A DNA stretch of 64,000 bases, from contig NZ_JARZAJ010000018.1 of the NCBI RefSeq assembly GCF_029892105.1, positions 124,001 through 188,000 of the forward strand, in the 5' to 3' direction. Source of the DNA: Kitasatospora sp. GP82 (GTDB lineage Bacteria; Actinomycetota; Actinomycetes; Streptomycetales; Streptomycetaceae). The notes under the pieces were generated by a model. It saw nothing but the letters and a program-made list of their open reading frames with translations. It was not told where the DNA came from and did not search any database. Position 1 is the stretch's first letter, and each line of letters opens with the position of its first letter. Below are positions 1-8,161 of the stretch, in pieces. Position numbers and translations under genes: made by a program.

Positions 1-595
1 TGATCAGGTCGGTGATGCCCTGGACACCGGAGAGCAGTACCTGGTCGGCGGAGCGGAACGCGTCCAGCACGCTGACCTGGCGGTCGGAGATGGAGAGCAG
101 CCGGTCGTTCGGGATGACGATCAGGGTGTCGACCTGCTCGCGCAGGGACGCGATGCCGTCCTCGGCCTGGTTGGCGCGGCGGCGGCCCTCGAAGGTGAAG
201 GGGCGGGTGACCACACCGATGGTCAGTGCGCCGAGCGAGCGGGCGATATTGGCCACGACGGGCGCGCCGCCGGTTCCGGTGCCGCCGCCCTCGCCGGCGG
301 TGACGAAGACCATGTCGGCCCCCTTGAGGACCTCCTCGATCTCCTCGCGGTGGTCCTCGGCGGCCTTCCGGCCGACCTCGGGGTTGGCGCCGGCGCCGAG
401 GCCCCGGGTGAGTTCACGGCCCACATCGAGCTTGACGTCGGCGTCGCTCATCAGGAGGGCCTGCGCATCGGTGTTGATCGCGATGAACTCGACGCCCTTG
501 AGACCGACCTCGATCATCCGGTTGATGGCGTTGACACCACCGCCGCCGATACCGACGACCTTGATGACTGCGAGGTAGTTCTGCGGTGCTGCCAC
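1..595 (-). CDS. ftsZ: Cell division protein FtsZ (3' part beyond left edge)
   Basis: Tubulin-like GTPase that polymerises into the Z ring at sporulation septa and vegetative cross-walls. The first 198 codons are visible, starting at a GTG (MAAPQNYLAVIKV) with a GAGAGG-type ribosome site just upstream. The N-terminal nucleotide-binding GGGGVNAINRMIE segment and the tubulin signature GGGTGTGGAPV near residues 100-110 are intact, as is the GRRRANQAEDGI region. The T7 loop and C-terminal tail lie outside the window. It is the last gene of the dcw cluster seen here and is separated from ftsQ by about 360 bp of non-coding DNA. That gap implies promoters of its own, as is known for Streptomyces ftsZ. 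Confidence 0.98.
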   Translation of the reverse strand, partial: MAAPQNYLAVIKVVGIGGGGVNAINRMIEVGLKGVEFIAINTDAQALLMSDADVKLDVGRELTRGLGAGANPEVGRKAAEDHREEIEEVLKGADMVFVTAGEGGGTGTGGAPVVANIARSLGALTIGVVTRPFTFEGRRRANQAEDGIASLREQVDTLIVIPNDRLLSISDRQVSVLDAFRSADQVLLSGVQGITDLI

Positions 596-957
596 GTCGA
601 AGGCCTCTCGCCTCGAATTTCCGGGTCGGCTTCCCCGTGTCGTGAAGGCCGACGGATGTCGATGGGTGGGGAGCAGGGTTTCAGGACTGAATGTCCGAAA
701 TGCCGACCACCGACCCGAACCCTAAACTTGAGCTTTAGGGTTATAGCTGTGTCTGCGTCATATCACCGTGGGACACAGCCTGGTGACACAGGACAGTAGG
801 TCGCATCTGGCCCGTGTTCAACGAACACGCCGAGCTTCCCGTTTTTCTTTTGAGCCTATGTGATCATCAACCGCCCGGTGAAACCGGGGTGACCACCAAG
901 GGTCGGCATGGAGCCATGGCTCCGTCAACACCGCCCTCGGGAGGAGAACTTACCGGA
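596..957 (-). promoter_or_regulatory. ftsQ-ftsZ intergenic region with ftsZ promoter
   Basis: Non-coding stretch of 362 bp, unlike the overlapping genes upstream. In Streptomyces this gap carries several ftsZ promoters, including one induced for sporulation. On the minus strand I see a -35 TTGAAC (821-816) and a -10 TACTGT (798-793) separated by 17 bp. The -35 lies inside a dyad, CGTGTTC-aac-GAACACG, at 813-829. Downstream, in the presumptive 5' leader, sits a 9-bp perfect inverted repeat at 718-742. GACAC pentamers, the WhiA recognition core, occur at 785-789 and 772-776 and, on the opposite strand, at 749-753. The promoter call is from the consensus match only. Confidence 0.6.
718..742. repeat. 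9-bp perfect inverted repeat in ftsZ leader
   Basis: Arms AACCCTAAA and TTTAGGGTT with a 7-nt spacer, about 125 bp upstream of the ftsZ start. It is AT-rich against its surroundings. No T-run follows on the minus strand, so it does not look like a simple terminator. It could be an operator or an mRNA structure. Confidence 0.7.
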
Positions 958-1725
958 TCAAGGCGACACAGCCGGGGCGTCCGGCGCACTCACGTCATAA
1001 TTCGTGCCCCGCTGCCCGAGCAGCGCGGTCAGGACAACGGCCTTGCGCGCAGTGCGTTCCGGACTCCCCCAGTGCACCGTCGCACCCCCGCTGAGCTGCA
1101 GTCGAATGTCGTCGTACGAGTGAACCTGGAGTACGCCCGCACGCTTCGCCACCTCGGGAGGCAGCCCTGCGGCCACCGTGACCGCCGCCCGCAGCAGGGT
1201 CGGCCTGTCCATCACCGTCAGGGCGTCATTTCCCTGTTGACTGAGCGCTAGCTCCACCACCGGAACCCCCGCCGGGGCGGCCGGCTCGGTGGCGAAGCTC
1301 ACGCCACCGGCGTCCACCTGCGAGAACGTGCCGTCCTGGTTCTTCAGGGCGGCGACCGGCTTGCGTTCGACCAGCTTGACCTGGAGGGTGTGCGGCCAGC
1401 CGCGCCAGATCTCGGCCTTGGCCACCAGGGGGATGCCCTCCACCCGGTGCTCGGCCTCGGTCAGGTCGACCCGGGCCAGCGGCCCGTGCTGGAGGCTGCC
1501 GAGCGCCTCGCGCACCTGGCCGTCCGTCAGCTTTCCGCTCTCCAGGCCCTGGACGGCGACACTGCGCACGTCCAGGGCGGAGGAGAAGTAGACCAGCCAG
1601 CAGAGCGCGCCGAGAACCAGCGCGCCCAAGGCACTCAGCACCACGATCCCGCGCCGGGAGAGCCGGAGCCTGGGTACGGACTCCGGTTCCTCCACCAGCG
1701 GGTCGTGGACCGAGGCATCAGCCAC
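958..1725 (-). CDS. ftsQ: Cell division protein FtsQ (DivIB)
   Basis: Bitopic membrane protein of the divisome that links FtsL and FtsI to the Z ring. It has 255 residues: a short cytoplasmic tail rich in Glu/Arg, one membrane span at about 26-48, then an extracytoplasmic POTRA domain (RSVAVQGLESGKLTDGQV) and the FtsQ/DivIB domain with the W-P-H-T-L-Q-V-K-L-V-E-R-K-P-V-A core. The GTG start lies 8 bp inside the end of murG, which indicates translational coupling. The size fits actinobacterial FtsQ. Confidence 0.95.
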   Translation of the reverse strand: MADASVHDPLVEEPESVPRLRLSRRGIVVLSALGALVLGALCWLVYFSSALDVRSVAVQGLESGKLTDGQVREALGSLQHGPLARVDLTEAEHRVEGIPLVAKAEIWRGWPHTLQVKLVERKPVAALKNQDGTFSQVDAGGVSFATEPAAPAGVPVVELALSQQGNDALTVMDRPTLLRAAVTVAAGLPPEVAKRAGVLQVHSYDDIRLQLSGGATVHWGSPERTARKAVVLTALLGQRGTNYDVSAPDAPAVSP

Positions 1726-2824
1726 GACGACGGCCGCTCCTGGCTGCCTCGATCGCCTCGTAGACCATCCCCACCAGCAATTCGTCCGCGTCCCGGCGGC
1801 CGAACTCGGCGGCGGCGCGGCTCATGTCCCAGAGCCTGCGCGGGTCGGTGAGCACCGGCAGGACGTTCTGCAGCACCCAGTCCGGGGTCAGCTCGGCGTC
1901 GTCCACCAGCAGACCGCCACCGGCCTTGACCATCGGCTGGGCGTTCAGCCGCTGCTCGCCGTTGCCGATCGGCAGCGGCACGAAGGCGGCGGGCAGCCCG
2001 ACGGCGGCCAGCTCGGCCACGGTCATGGCACCGGCCCGGCAGAGCATCAGGTCGGCGGCGGCGTACGCGAGGTCCATCCGGTCCACGTACGGCACGGCCC
2101 GGTACGGCGGCATCCCCGGGATGTCGTCGATCACCGGCAGCTCGTTCTTCGGGCCGACCGCGTGCAGGATCTGCACACCGTACTGCTGCAGGCGCGGGGC
2201 GATGGCCTGGACGGTCTCGTTCAGGCGGCGGGCGCCCTGCGAGCCGCCGGAGACCAGCAGGGTGGGCAGGCGCTGGTCGAGGCCGAAGTAGTGCCGGGCC
2301 TCGGGGCGCACCGCGTTGCGGTCCAGGGTGGCGATGGTGCGGCGCAGCGGAATTCCGATGTACCGGGAGTCGCGCAGCTTGGAGTCGGGGGTGGAGACCG
2401 CGACGAAGTCCGTGTAGCGGGCGCCGATCTTGTTGGCCAGCCCCGGGCGCGCATTGGCCTCGTGCACCACGATCGGCACACCGGCGCGTTTGGCGGCCAG
2501 GTAGGCGGGCATGGCGACATAGCCACCGAATCCGACCACCGCATCGGCCTTGACCCGCTCGATGATGTCCTGGGCGGCACGGACGGTGCCGCGCAGCCGG
2601 CCGGGGACGGTGATCAGCTCGGGGGTTGGCTTACGTGGCAGTGGGACGGCCGGGATCAGCGCCAGCTCGTAGCCGCGCTCGGGGACCAGCCGGGTCTCCA
2701 GGCCGCGCTCGGTGCCCAGGGCGGTGATCCCGCAGCTCGGGTCGTGCCTGCGGAGGGCGTCCGCGAGGGCGAGGGCCGGCTCGATGTGACCGGCGGTCCC
2801 GCCGCCGGCGAGTACGACATGCAC
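1718..2824 (-). CDS. murG: UDP-GlcNAc:lipid I GlcNAc transferase MurG
   Basis: Peripheral membrane glycosyltransferase (GT28) that adds GlcNAc to lipid I to make lipid II. It has 368 residues. The N-terminal glycine loop GGGTAGH is at residues 7-13. The interdomain motif SGGSQGARRLNE is near 190. The UDP-GlcNAc site CRAGAMTVAEL and the PLPIGNGEQRLNA segment lie in the C-terminal domain. It starts 6 bp after ftsW ends. Confidence 0.98.
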   Translation of the reverse strand: MHVVLAGGGTAGHIEPALALADALRRHDPSCGITALGTERGLETRLVPERGYELALIPAVPLPRKPTPELITVPGRLRGTVRAAQDIIERVKADAVVGFGGYVAMPAYLAAKRAGVPIVVHEANARPGLANKIGARYTDFVAVSTPDSKLRDSRYIGIPLRRTIATLDRNAVRPEARHYFGLDQRLPTLLVSGGSQGARRLNETVQAIAPRLQQYGVQILHAVGPKNELPVIDDIPGMPPYRAVPYVDRMDLAYAAADLMLCRAGAMTVAELAAVGLPAAFVPLPIGNGEQRLNAQPMVKAGGGLLVDDAELTPDWVLQNVLPVLTDPRRLWDMSRAAAEFGRRDADELLVGMVYEAIEAARSGRRRG

Positions 2825-2830
2825 CGAAAT

Positions 2831-4201
2831 TCACCGCTCCCTGCGCGCCGGCCGGGGAGCAGGTCGCGCTGTGGTTCGTCGTCGTGGCAGCACCCGGGCC
2901 AGGAGTCCCCTGGATCGGGAGTTCTTGCTCCGGGCGGCCAGGGCCGCCTTCGCCCCCGGGCTGTTGCGTGCGAAGCACAGCAGCACCCCGATGGCGCACA
3001 TGGCCGACAGCATGGCGGAGCCGCCGTAGGAGAACAGCGGGAGCGGGACGCCCGCGATGGGCAGGAGTCCCAGCGCCGACCCCAGGTTGATCATGGCCTG
3101 CGCCATGATCCACGTGGTGGCGGCACCCGCCGCGTACCTGACGAAGGGATCCTTCGTGCCGATGGCCACACGGATACCCGCATACCCTAGTGCCGCGAAG
3201 AGACCGAGTACTGACAGCGTCCCCACCAGACCGAGTTCCTCGCCGGTCGCGGCGAAGATGAAGTCGGTGTGGGCCTCCGGCAGTTGGCCCCATTTCTCCA
3301 CTCCGGCACCCAGTCCGGATCCGAACGGGCCACCGGCCGCGAAAGCGTAGAGTCCGTGCAGCGCCTGGTAGCAGTCCACGTTGGGCCCCGCGCTGGTGAC
3401 GCCGACACAGGCCAGCCGGTCGAGCCGGTGCGGGACGGTGATGACCAGGGCGGTGCAGGCGACCGCGGCGATGCCGAGGGTCGCGCCGAACAGCCGCAGC
3501 GGAGCGCCGACCATCCAGAGCAGGCCGAAGAGCATCGCGATCAGGATCATCGTGGTGCCCATGTCGCCGCCGAGCATGATCAGCAGCATCAGCAGCACGG
3601 TCCCGGGGACCAGCGGCACCAGCAGGTGCTTCCACTGGTCCAGCAGTCTGCCCTTCTGCTTGCGGGCGAGCAGGTCGGCGCCCCAGAGCAGCAGGGCCAG
3701 CTTGGCGAACTCGGAGGGCTGGACCTGGAAGAAGCCCAGGTTGATCCAGTTCCGGTTGCCGTTCACCTCCATGCCGATGCCCGGGATGGCGACCAGTACC
3801 AGCGCCCCGATCACGCCCGCAAGCAGCGGGTAGACCAGCGCCCGCTGGATCCGTGGCGGAGTCCGTGCCAGCACGACCATCAGCACCAGGCCGAGCAGGG
3901 CGGCGATCAGCTGCTTGCGGAAGAAGAAGGTGATCGGCAGGTGCCGCTGCATCACCAGGATCTGCGAGGACGAGAAGACCATCACCAGGCCGAGCACCAG
4001 CAGCAGCAGCGTCGCACCCAGGATCAGGTAGTACGGCGTCAGCGGCCGGTTGAGGGTGTACCTGGCCCGCTCCCTGAAGGCCCGCAGCCGGGCGATCGGC
4101 CCGGCCGACTTGAAGGTGGTGGTGGTCGCCGAGATCAGCCGCAGCCTGGAGCCACCGCGCTCGGGTGGGGCGGCTGTGCCCGCCCTTCCCTCACCCGCCA
4201 C
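2831..4201 (-). CDS. ftsW: Lipid II polymerase FtsW (SEDS family)
   Basis: Polytopic SEDS protein that polymerises septal glycan together with the class B PBP encoded by ftsI. It has 456 residues and about ten membrane spans after a roughly 50-residue basic cytoplasmic N-terminus. Conserved motifs seen are NRNWINLG, PSEFAKLALLLW, GDMGTTMI, the ATGEELGLVG loop and the C-terminal PLPLFSYGGSAML. The C-terminal tail is strongly basic. The GTG start follows a GAGGGGGAG ribosome site. A 71-bp gap separates it from murD, the largest gap between rsmH and murG other than the one after rsmH. Confidence 0.97.
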   Translation of the reverse strand: MAGEGRAGTAAPPERGGSRLRLISATTTTFKSAGPIARLRAFRERARYTLNRPLTPYYLILGATLLLLVLGLVMVFSSSQILVMQRHLPITFFFRKQLIAALLGLVLMVVLARTPPRIQRALVYPLLAGVIGALVLVAIPGIGMEVNGNRNWINLGFFQVQPSEFAKLALLLWGADLLARKQKGRLLDQWKHLLVPLVPGTVLLMLLIMLGGDMGTTMILIAMLFGLLWMVGAPLRLFGATLGIAAVACTALVITVPHRLDRLACVGVTSAGPNVDCYQALHGLYAFAAGGPFGSGLGAGVEKWGQLPEAHTDFIFAATGEELGLVGTLSVLGLFAALGYAGIRVAIGTKDPFVRYAAGAATTWIMAQAMINLGSALGLLPIAGVPLPLFSYGGSAMLSAMCAIGVLLCFARNSPGAKAALAARSKNSRSRGLLARVLPRRRTTARPAPRPARRER

Positions 4202-4272
4202 GGCGGCTCCCCCTCACCACTCGGGACGGCGCGCCTCGGGGGTCGTTGCCCGTCCCCCTCGGCTCGCACGTC

Positions 4273-5703
4273 CTACTTCTTCAGCTCGTGGACGGCAGTG
4301 GCGAACAGATCGCCGCGCTCGCCGTAGTTGGTGAACATGTCCATCGAGGCGCAGGCCGGAGCCAGCAGGACGGTGTCACCCGATCGGGCGAGTTTGGCAG
4401 CCTCGCGGACCACCTCGGTCATCGCCACCGCGCCAGTGTGGCCCGTGGCCGCCTCGATCACCGGGACATCCGGTGCGTGTCGCGCCAGCGCCTCGCGGAT
4501 CAGCCCGCGGTCGGCACCGATCAGCACCGCCGCGCGCAGCCGCGTCGAGGCGCCCCGCACCAGTTCGTCGAAGGTCGCGCCCTTGGCCAGGCCGCCCGCG
4601 ATCCAGACGATCGACTCGTACGCGGCCAGCGAGGCCGCCGCCGCGTGGGTGTTGGTGGCCTTGGAGTCGTCGATGTACCTGACCTCGTCCACGACCGCCA
4701 CCTCGGCGATCCGGTGGGCGTCCGGGCGGAAGGCCCGCAGGCCGTCCCGGACGGCCTTGGTGTCCACCCCGTAGGCCCGCGCCAGCGCCGCCGCCGCCAG
4801 GGCGTTGGCGATATTGTGCGGGGCCGGCGGGTTCACGTCCTCGATCGAGCCGATCTCGGCGGCACTCGTCTGCCGGTCCGGGACGAAGGCCCGGTCCACC
4901 AGCAGGCCGTCCACCACGCCGAACTGCGAGAGCCCGGGCGCACCGAGGCCGAAGCCGATCGCCCGGCAGCCCTCCTCGACGTCCGCCTCGCGGACCAGGT
5001 CCTCGGTGGCGGGATCGGCGAGGTTGTAGACGCAGGCGACCTGGTTGCCCTGGTAGATCCGGCCCTTGTCGGCGGCGTACGCCTCCATCGAGCCGTGCCA
5101 GTCCAGATGGTCGGGCGCCAGGTTGAGCACCACGGCCGAGTGCGGGCGCAGGCTCGGCGCCCAGTGCAGCTGGTAGCTGGAGAGTTCGACGGCCAGGACG
5201 TCGTACGGCTCCTCGGCGAGCACCGCGTCCAGCACCGAGACGCCGACGTTGCCGACGGCGGCGGTGCGCAGTCCGGCCGCCGTCAGGATCGAGGCGAGCA
5301 TCTGGACGGTGGTGGTCTTGCCGTTGGTGCCGGTGACGGCCAGCCAGGGCGCGGGCGCACCGGTGCCCGGCAGGGGCCTGCGCAGCCGCCAGGCCAGTTC
5401 GACATCGCCCCAGACCTCGACACCGGCCTCGGCGGCGGCCTGGAACAGCGGGCTGTTCGGCGGCCAGCCGGGCGAGGTGACGATCAGCCGGGTGCCCTCG
5501 GGAAGGCTGTCCGCGTCGCCCAGGCGGACCTGGACGCCCAGCTGCGCGAGGTCGGCGGCACGGGAGCGCAGGCCCTCGCTGTCACCGCCGTCCACCACGG
5601 TGACCTCGGCACCGAGGCCGCGCAGCACCCTGGCCGCGCTGATTCCGGAGACGCCCAGACCGGCGACGGCGACGTGCAGCCGGTCCCAGACGATCTCGGT
5701 CAT
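4273..5703 (-). CDS. murD: UDP-MurNAc-Ala:D-Glu ligase MurD
   Basis: Cytoplasmic Mur ligase that adds D-glutamate to UDP-MurNAc-L-Ala using ATP. It has an N-terminal Rossmann fold (VAVAGLGVSGISAARVL), then the P-loop VTGTNGKTTTVQML, and LAPDHLDWHGSMEAY in the central domain. I chose the ATG at 5703 (476 aa, MTEIVWDRL), which overlaps the mraY stop as ATGA and has a GGGGTGGG site upstream. A GTG four codons earlier (5715) is possible but has no ribosome site. Confidence 0.96.
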   Translation of the reverse strand: MTEIVWDRLHVAVAGLGVSGISAARVLRGLGAEVTVVDGGDSEGLRSRAADLAQLGVQVRLGDADSLPEGTRLIVTSPGWPPNSPLFQAAAEAGVEVWGDVELAWRLRRPLPGTGAPAPWLAVTGTNGKTTTVQMLASILTAAGLRTAAVGNVGVSVLDAVLAEEPYDVLAVELSSYQLHWAPSLRPHSAVVLNLAPDHLDWHGSMEAYAADKGRIYQGNQVACVYNLADPATEDLVREADVEEGCRAIGFGLGAPGLSQFGVVDGLLVDRAFVPDRQTSAAEIGSIEDVNPPAPHNIANALAAAALARAYGVDTKAVRDGLRAFRPDAHRIAEVAVVDEVRYIDDSKATNTHAAAASLAAYESIVWIAGGLAKGATFDELVRGASTRLRAAVLIGADRGLIREALARHAPDVPVIEAATGHTGAVAMTEVVREAAKLARSGDTVLLAPACASMDMFTNYGERGDLFATAVHELKK

Positions 5704-6761
5704 CCGGTCACCCACCCCGCGTAGAAGAGGCCGAGGCCCACGGCGACGCAGAGGCCCTGGATGATCCAGAAGCGGACCACGATCAGCACCTCGCTCCAGC
5801 CCTTGAGCTCGAAGTGGTGCTGCAGCGGCGCCATCTTGAAGACACGCTTGCCGGTCATCCGGAAGGAGCCGACCTGGATGATCACCGACAGGGTGATGAT
5901 CACGAAGAGGCCGCCGAGCAGCGCCAGCAGCATCTCGGTACGAGAGCAGATCGCCAGACCGGCCAGCGCGCCGCCGAGGGCCAGCGAGCCGGTGTCACCC
6001 ATGAAGATCTTGGCGGGCGAGGTGTTCCACCACAGGAAGCCGAAGCAGGAACCCATCAGGGCGGCGGCCACCACGGCGAGGTCCAGCGGGTCGCGGACGT
6101 CGTAGCAGTTGGCGGTGGCGGTGATCATCGAGGCGCAGCTCTGGCCGTACTGCCAGACACCGATGAAGGTGTAGGCGCCGAAGACCATCACCGAGGCACC
6201 GGTGGCCAGGCCGTCCAGACCGTCCGTCAGGTTCACGCCGTTGGACATCGCGGCGATCATGAAATAGGCCCAGATGACGAACAGCACCGGGCCGACCGAC
6301 CAGCTGAAGTCCTTGACGAAGGACAGGTGGGTCGAGGCCGGGGTGAGCCCCCGGTCGTCGTGGAACTGGAGCGCCAGGATCGCGAAGGCGAGGCCCACGA
6401 AGGACTGGCCGAGCAGCTTCGCCTTGGCCCGCAGACCCAGCGAACGGCGCTTGACCACCTTGATGTAGTCGTCCAGGAAGCCGACCAGGCCCAGACCCGT
6501 CGTCAGGAACAGCACCAACAGGCCGGAGGCGGTGGGCTTCTCGCCCGTTATCACCTTGGTGGCGAAGTAGGCGATCAGGGTCGCCAGGATGAAGGCGATA
6601 CCACCCATGGTGGGCGTACCGCGCTTGCTGTGGTGGGCCTTGGGGCCGTCGTCACGGATGTACTGCCCGTAGCCGTGCCTGGCCAGCAGCTTGATCAGCG
6701 CCGGGGTGCCGAGCAGGGACAGGACCAGCCCGATCATGCCCGAGAACAGGATCTGCTTCAC
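5700..6761 (-). CDS. mraY: Phospho-MurNAc-pentapeptide transferase MraY
   Basis: Integral membrane enzyme that moves phospho-MurNAc-pentapeptide from UDP to undecaprenyl phosphate, giving lipid I. It has 353 residues and ten predicted spans. Catalytic signatures are visible: the LDDYIKVVKRR aspartate pair, NLTDGLDGLATG, FMGDTGSLALGG and the HHFELKGWSE histidine motif. Its start overlaps the murF stop (ATGA) and its stop overlaps murD. Confidence 0.98.
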   Translation of the reverse strand: MKQILFSGMIGLVLSLLGTPALIKLLARHGYGQYIRDDGPKAHHSKRGTPTMGGIAFILATLIAYFATKVITGEKPTASGLLVLFLTTGLGLVGFLDDYIKVVKRRSLGLRAKAKLLGQSFVGLAFAILALQFHDDRGLTPASTHLSFVKDFSWSVGPVLFVIWAYFMIAAMSNGVNLTDGLDGLATGASVMVFGAYTFIGVWQYGQSCASMITATANCYDVRDPLDLAVVAAALMGSCFGFLWWNTSPAKIFMGDTGSLALGGALAGLAICSRTEMLLALLGGLFVIITLSVIIQVGSFRMTGKRVFKMAPLQHHFELKGWSEVLIVVRFWIIQGLCVAVGLGLFYAGWVTG

Positions 6762-8161
6762 CGGGCAGCACCGTCCACGAGCAGGGCCTCGGCGACCTTC
6801 TCCAACCCCACCGAACGGGAGGCCTTCACCAGCACCACGTCCCCTGGTTGCAGCCCCGCCCGCAGCAGCTCGATCGCCGCGTCCGCGTCGGACACCAGCA
6901 CCGACTCCTCACCCCACGAACCTTCGTTCCTCGCGCCGAGTTCCATACAGGCCGCGTCGCGTCCGCCGACCGCCACCAGCTTGGTGACGTCCAGTCGGAC
7001 CGCGAGCCGCCCGATGGCGTCATGCTCGTCGAGGCTGTCCTCGCCGAGCTCCCGCATCTCGCCGAGCACCGCCCAGGTGCGGCGGCGCTCCGGGCCCCGG
7101 CCCCCCATCGACACCAGAGCCCGCAGCGCGGCCCTCATGGACTCGGGGTTCGCGTTGTAGGCGTCGTTGACGACGGTGACTCCGTCGGCCCGGTCGACGA
7201 CCTCCATGCGCCAGCGGGACAGCGCACCCGCCTCGCCCAGGGCGGCGGCGGTGTCGTCGACGGACATACCGAGCGCCACCGCCACCGCAGCGGCGGCGAG
7301 GGCGTTCGAGACGTGGTGTTCACCGTACAGGCGCAGCTGTACCGGTGCGGAACCGGCCGGGGTGATCAGCGTGAACGATGGCCGACCGGTAGCGTCCAGA
7401 CGAACATCCGCCGCCCGCACATCGGCCTGCGGGTGCTCGCCGAAGAGCAGCACCCTGGCCTTGGTCCGCTCGGCCATCGGCCGCACCAGCGGGTCGTCGG
7501 CGTTGAGCACGGCGACGCCCTCGGTGCTGAGTGCCTCCACCAACTCGCCCTTGGCCTCGGCGATCGCGGCCTTGGAGCCGAACTCGCCCAGGTGCGCGGT
7601 GCCGATGTTGAGCACCACGCCGACGTGCGGCGGGACGATCCCGGTCAGGTAGCCGATGTGGCCCTTGCCGCGGGCGCCCATCTCCAGCACCAGGTGCCGG
7701 GTGGAGTCCTCGACCCGCAGCGCGGTCAGCGGCATGCCGATCTCGTTGTTGAACGATCCCGGAGGGAAGACCGTCTCGCCCCGGCGCTGGAGCACCTGGG
7801 CGATCAGGTCCTTGGTGCTGGTCTTGCCGGCCGAGCCGGTGACCGCCACCACCTCGGTGCCGCTCGCCCGGTCCACCACGGCGCGGGCGAGGCGGCCGAG
7901 CGCCATGACCACGTCCTCCACCAGCACGGCGGGCACGCCGACCGGACGGGTCGCCAGCACCGCGACGGCCCCGGCCGCCACGGCCCGGTCGGCGAAGTCG
8001 TGGCCGTCCACGCGCTCGCCGACGACGGCCGCGAACAGGCCGCCGGGGCGCAGCTGCCGGGAGTCCACTTCCACCGGGCCAGTCACCAGGGTCTGGGGGT
8101 CGGCGCCGTCCAGGGTGCCGCCGACGGCGGCTGCGACCTCGGCAAGGGTCAGTGCGATCAC
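6758..8161 (-). CDS. murF: UDP-MurNAc-tripeptide:D-Ala-D-Ala ligase MurF
   Basis: ATP-dependent ligase that completes the UDP-MurNAc-pentapeptide. It has 467 residues in the three-domain Mur ligase plan: N-terminal UDP-binding domain with VEVDSRQLRPGGLFAAVVGERVDGH, P-loop VTGSAGKTSTKDL near residue 107, and MurF-type NDAYNANPESMRAAL in the C-terminal half. The GTG start overlaps the murE stop (GTGA). Protein length and order are standard. Confidence 0.97.
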   Translation of the reverse strand: MIALTLAEVAAAVGGTLDGADPQTLVTGPVEVDSRQLRPGGLFAAVVGERVDGHDFADRAVAAGAVAVLATRPVGVPAVLVEDVVMALGRLARAVVDRASGTEVVAVTGSAGKTSTKDLIAQVLQRRGETVFPPGSFNNEIGMPLTALRVEDSTRHLVLEMGARGKGHIGYLTGIVPPHVGVVLNIGTAHLGEFGSKAAIAEAKGELVEALSTEGVAVLNADDPLVRPMAERTKARVLLFGEHPQADVRAADVRLDATGRPSFTLITPAGSAPVQLRLYGEHHVSNALAAAAVAVALGMSVDDTAAALGEAGALSRWRMEVVDRADGVTVVNDAYNANPESMRAALRALVSMGGRGPERRRTWAVLGEMRELGEDSLDEHDAIGRLAVRLDVTKLVAVGGRDAACMELGARNEGSWGEESVLVSDADAAIELLRAGLQPGDVVLVKASRSVGLEKVAEALLVDGAAR

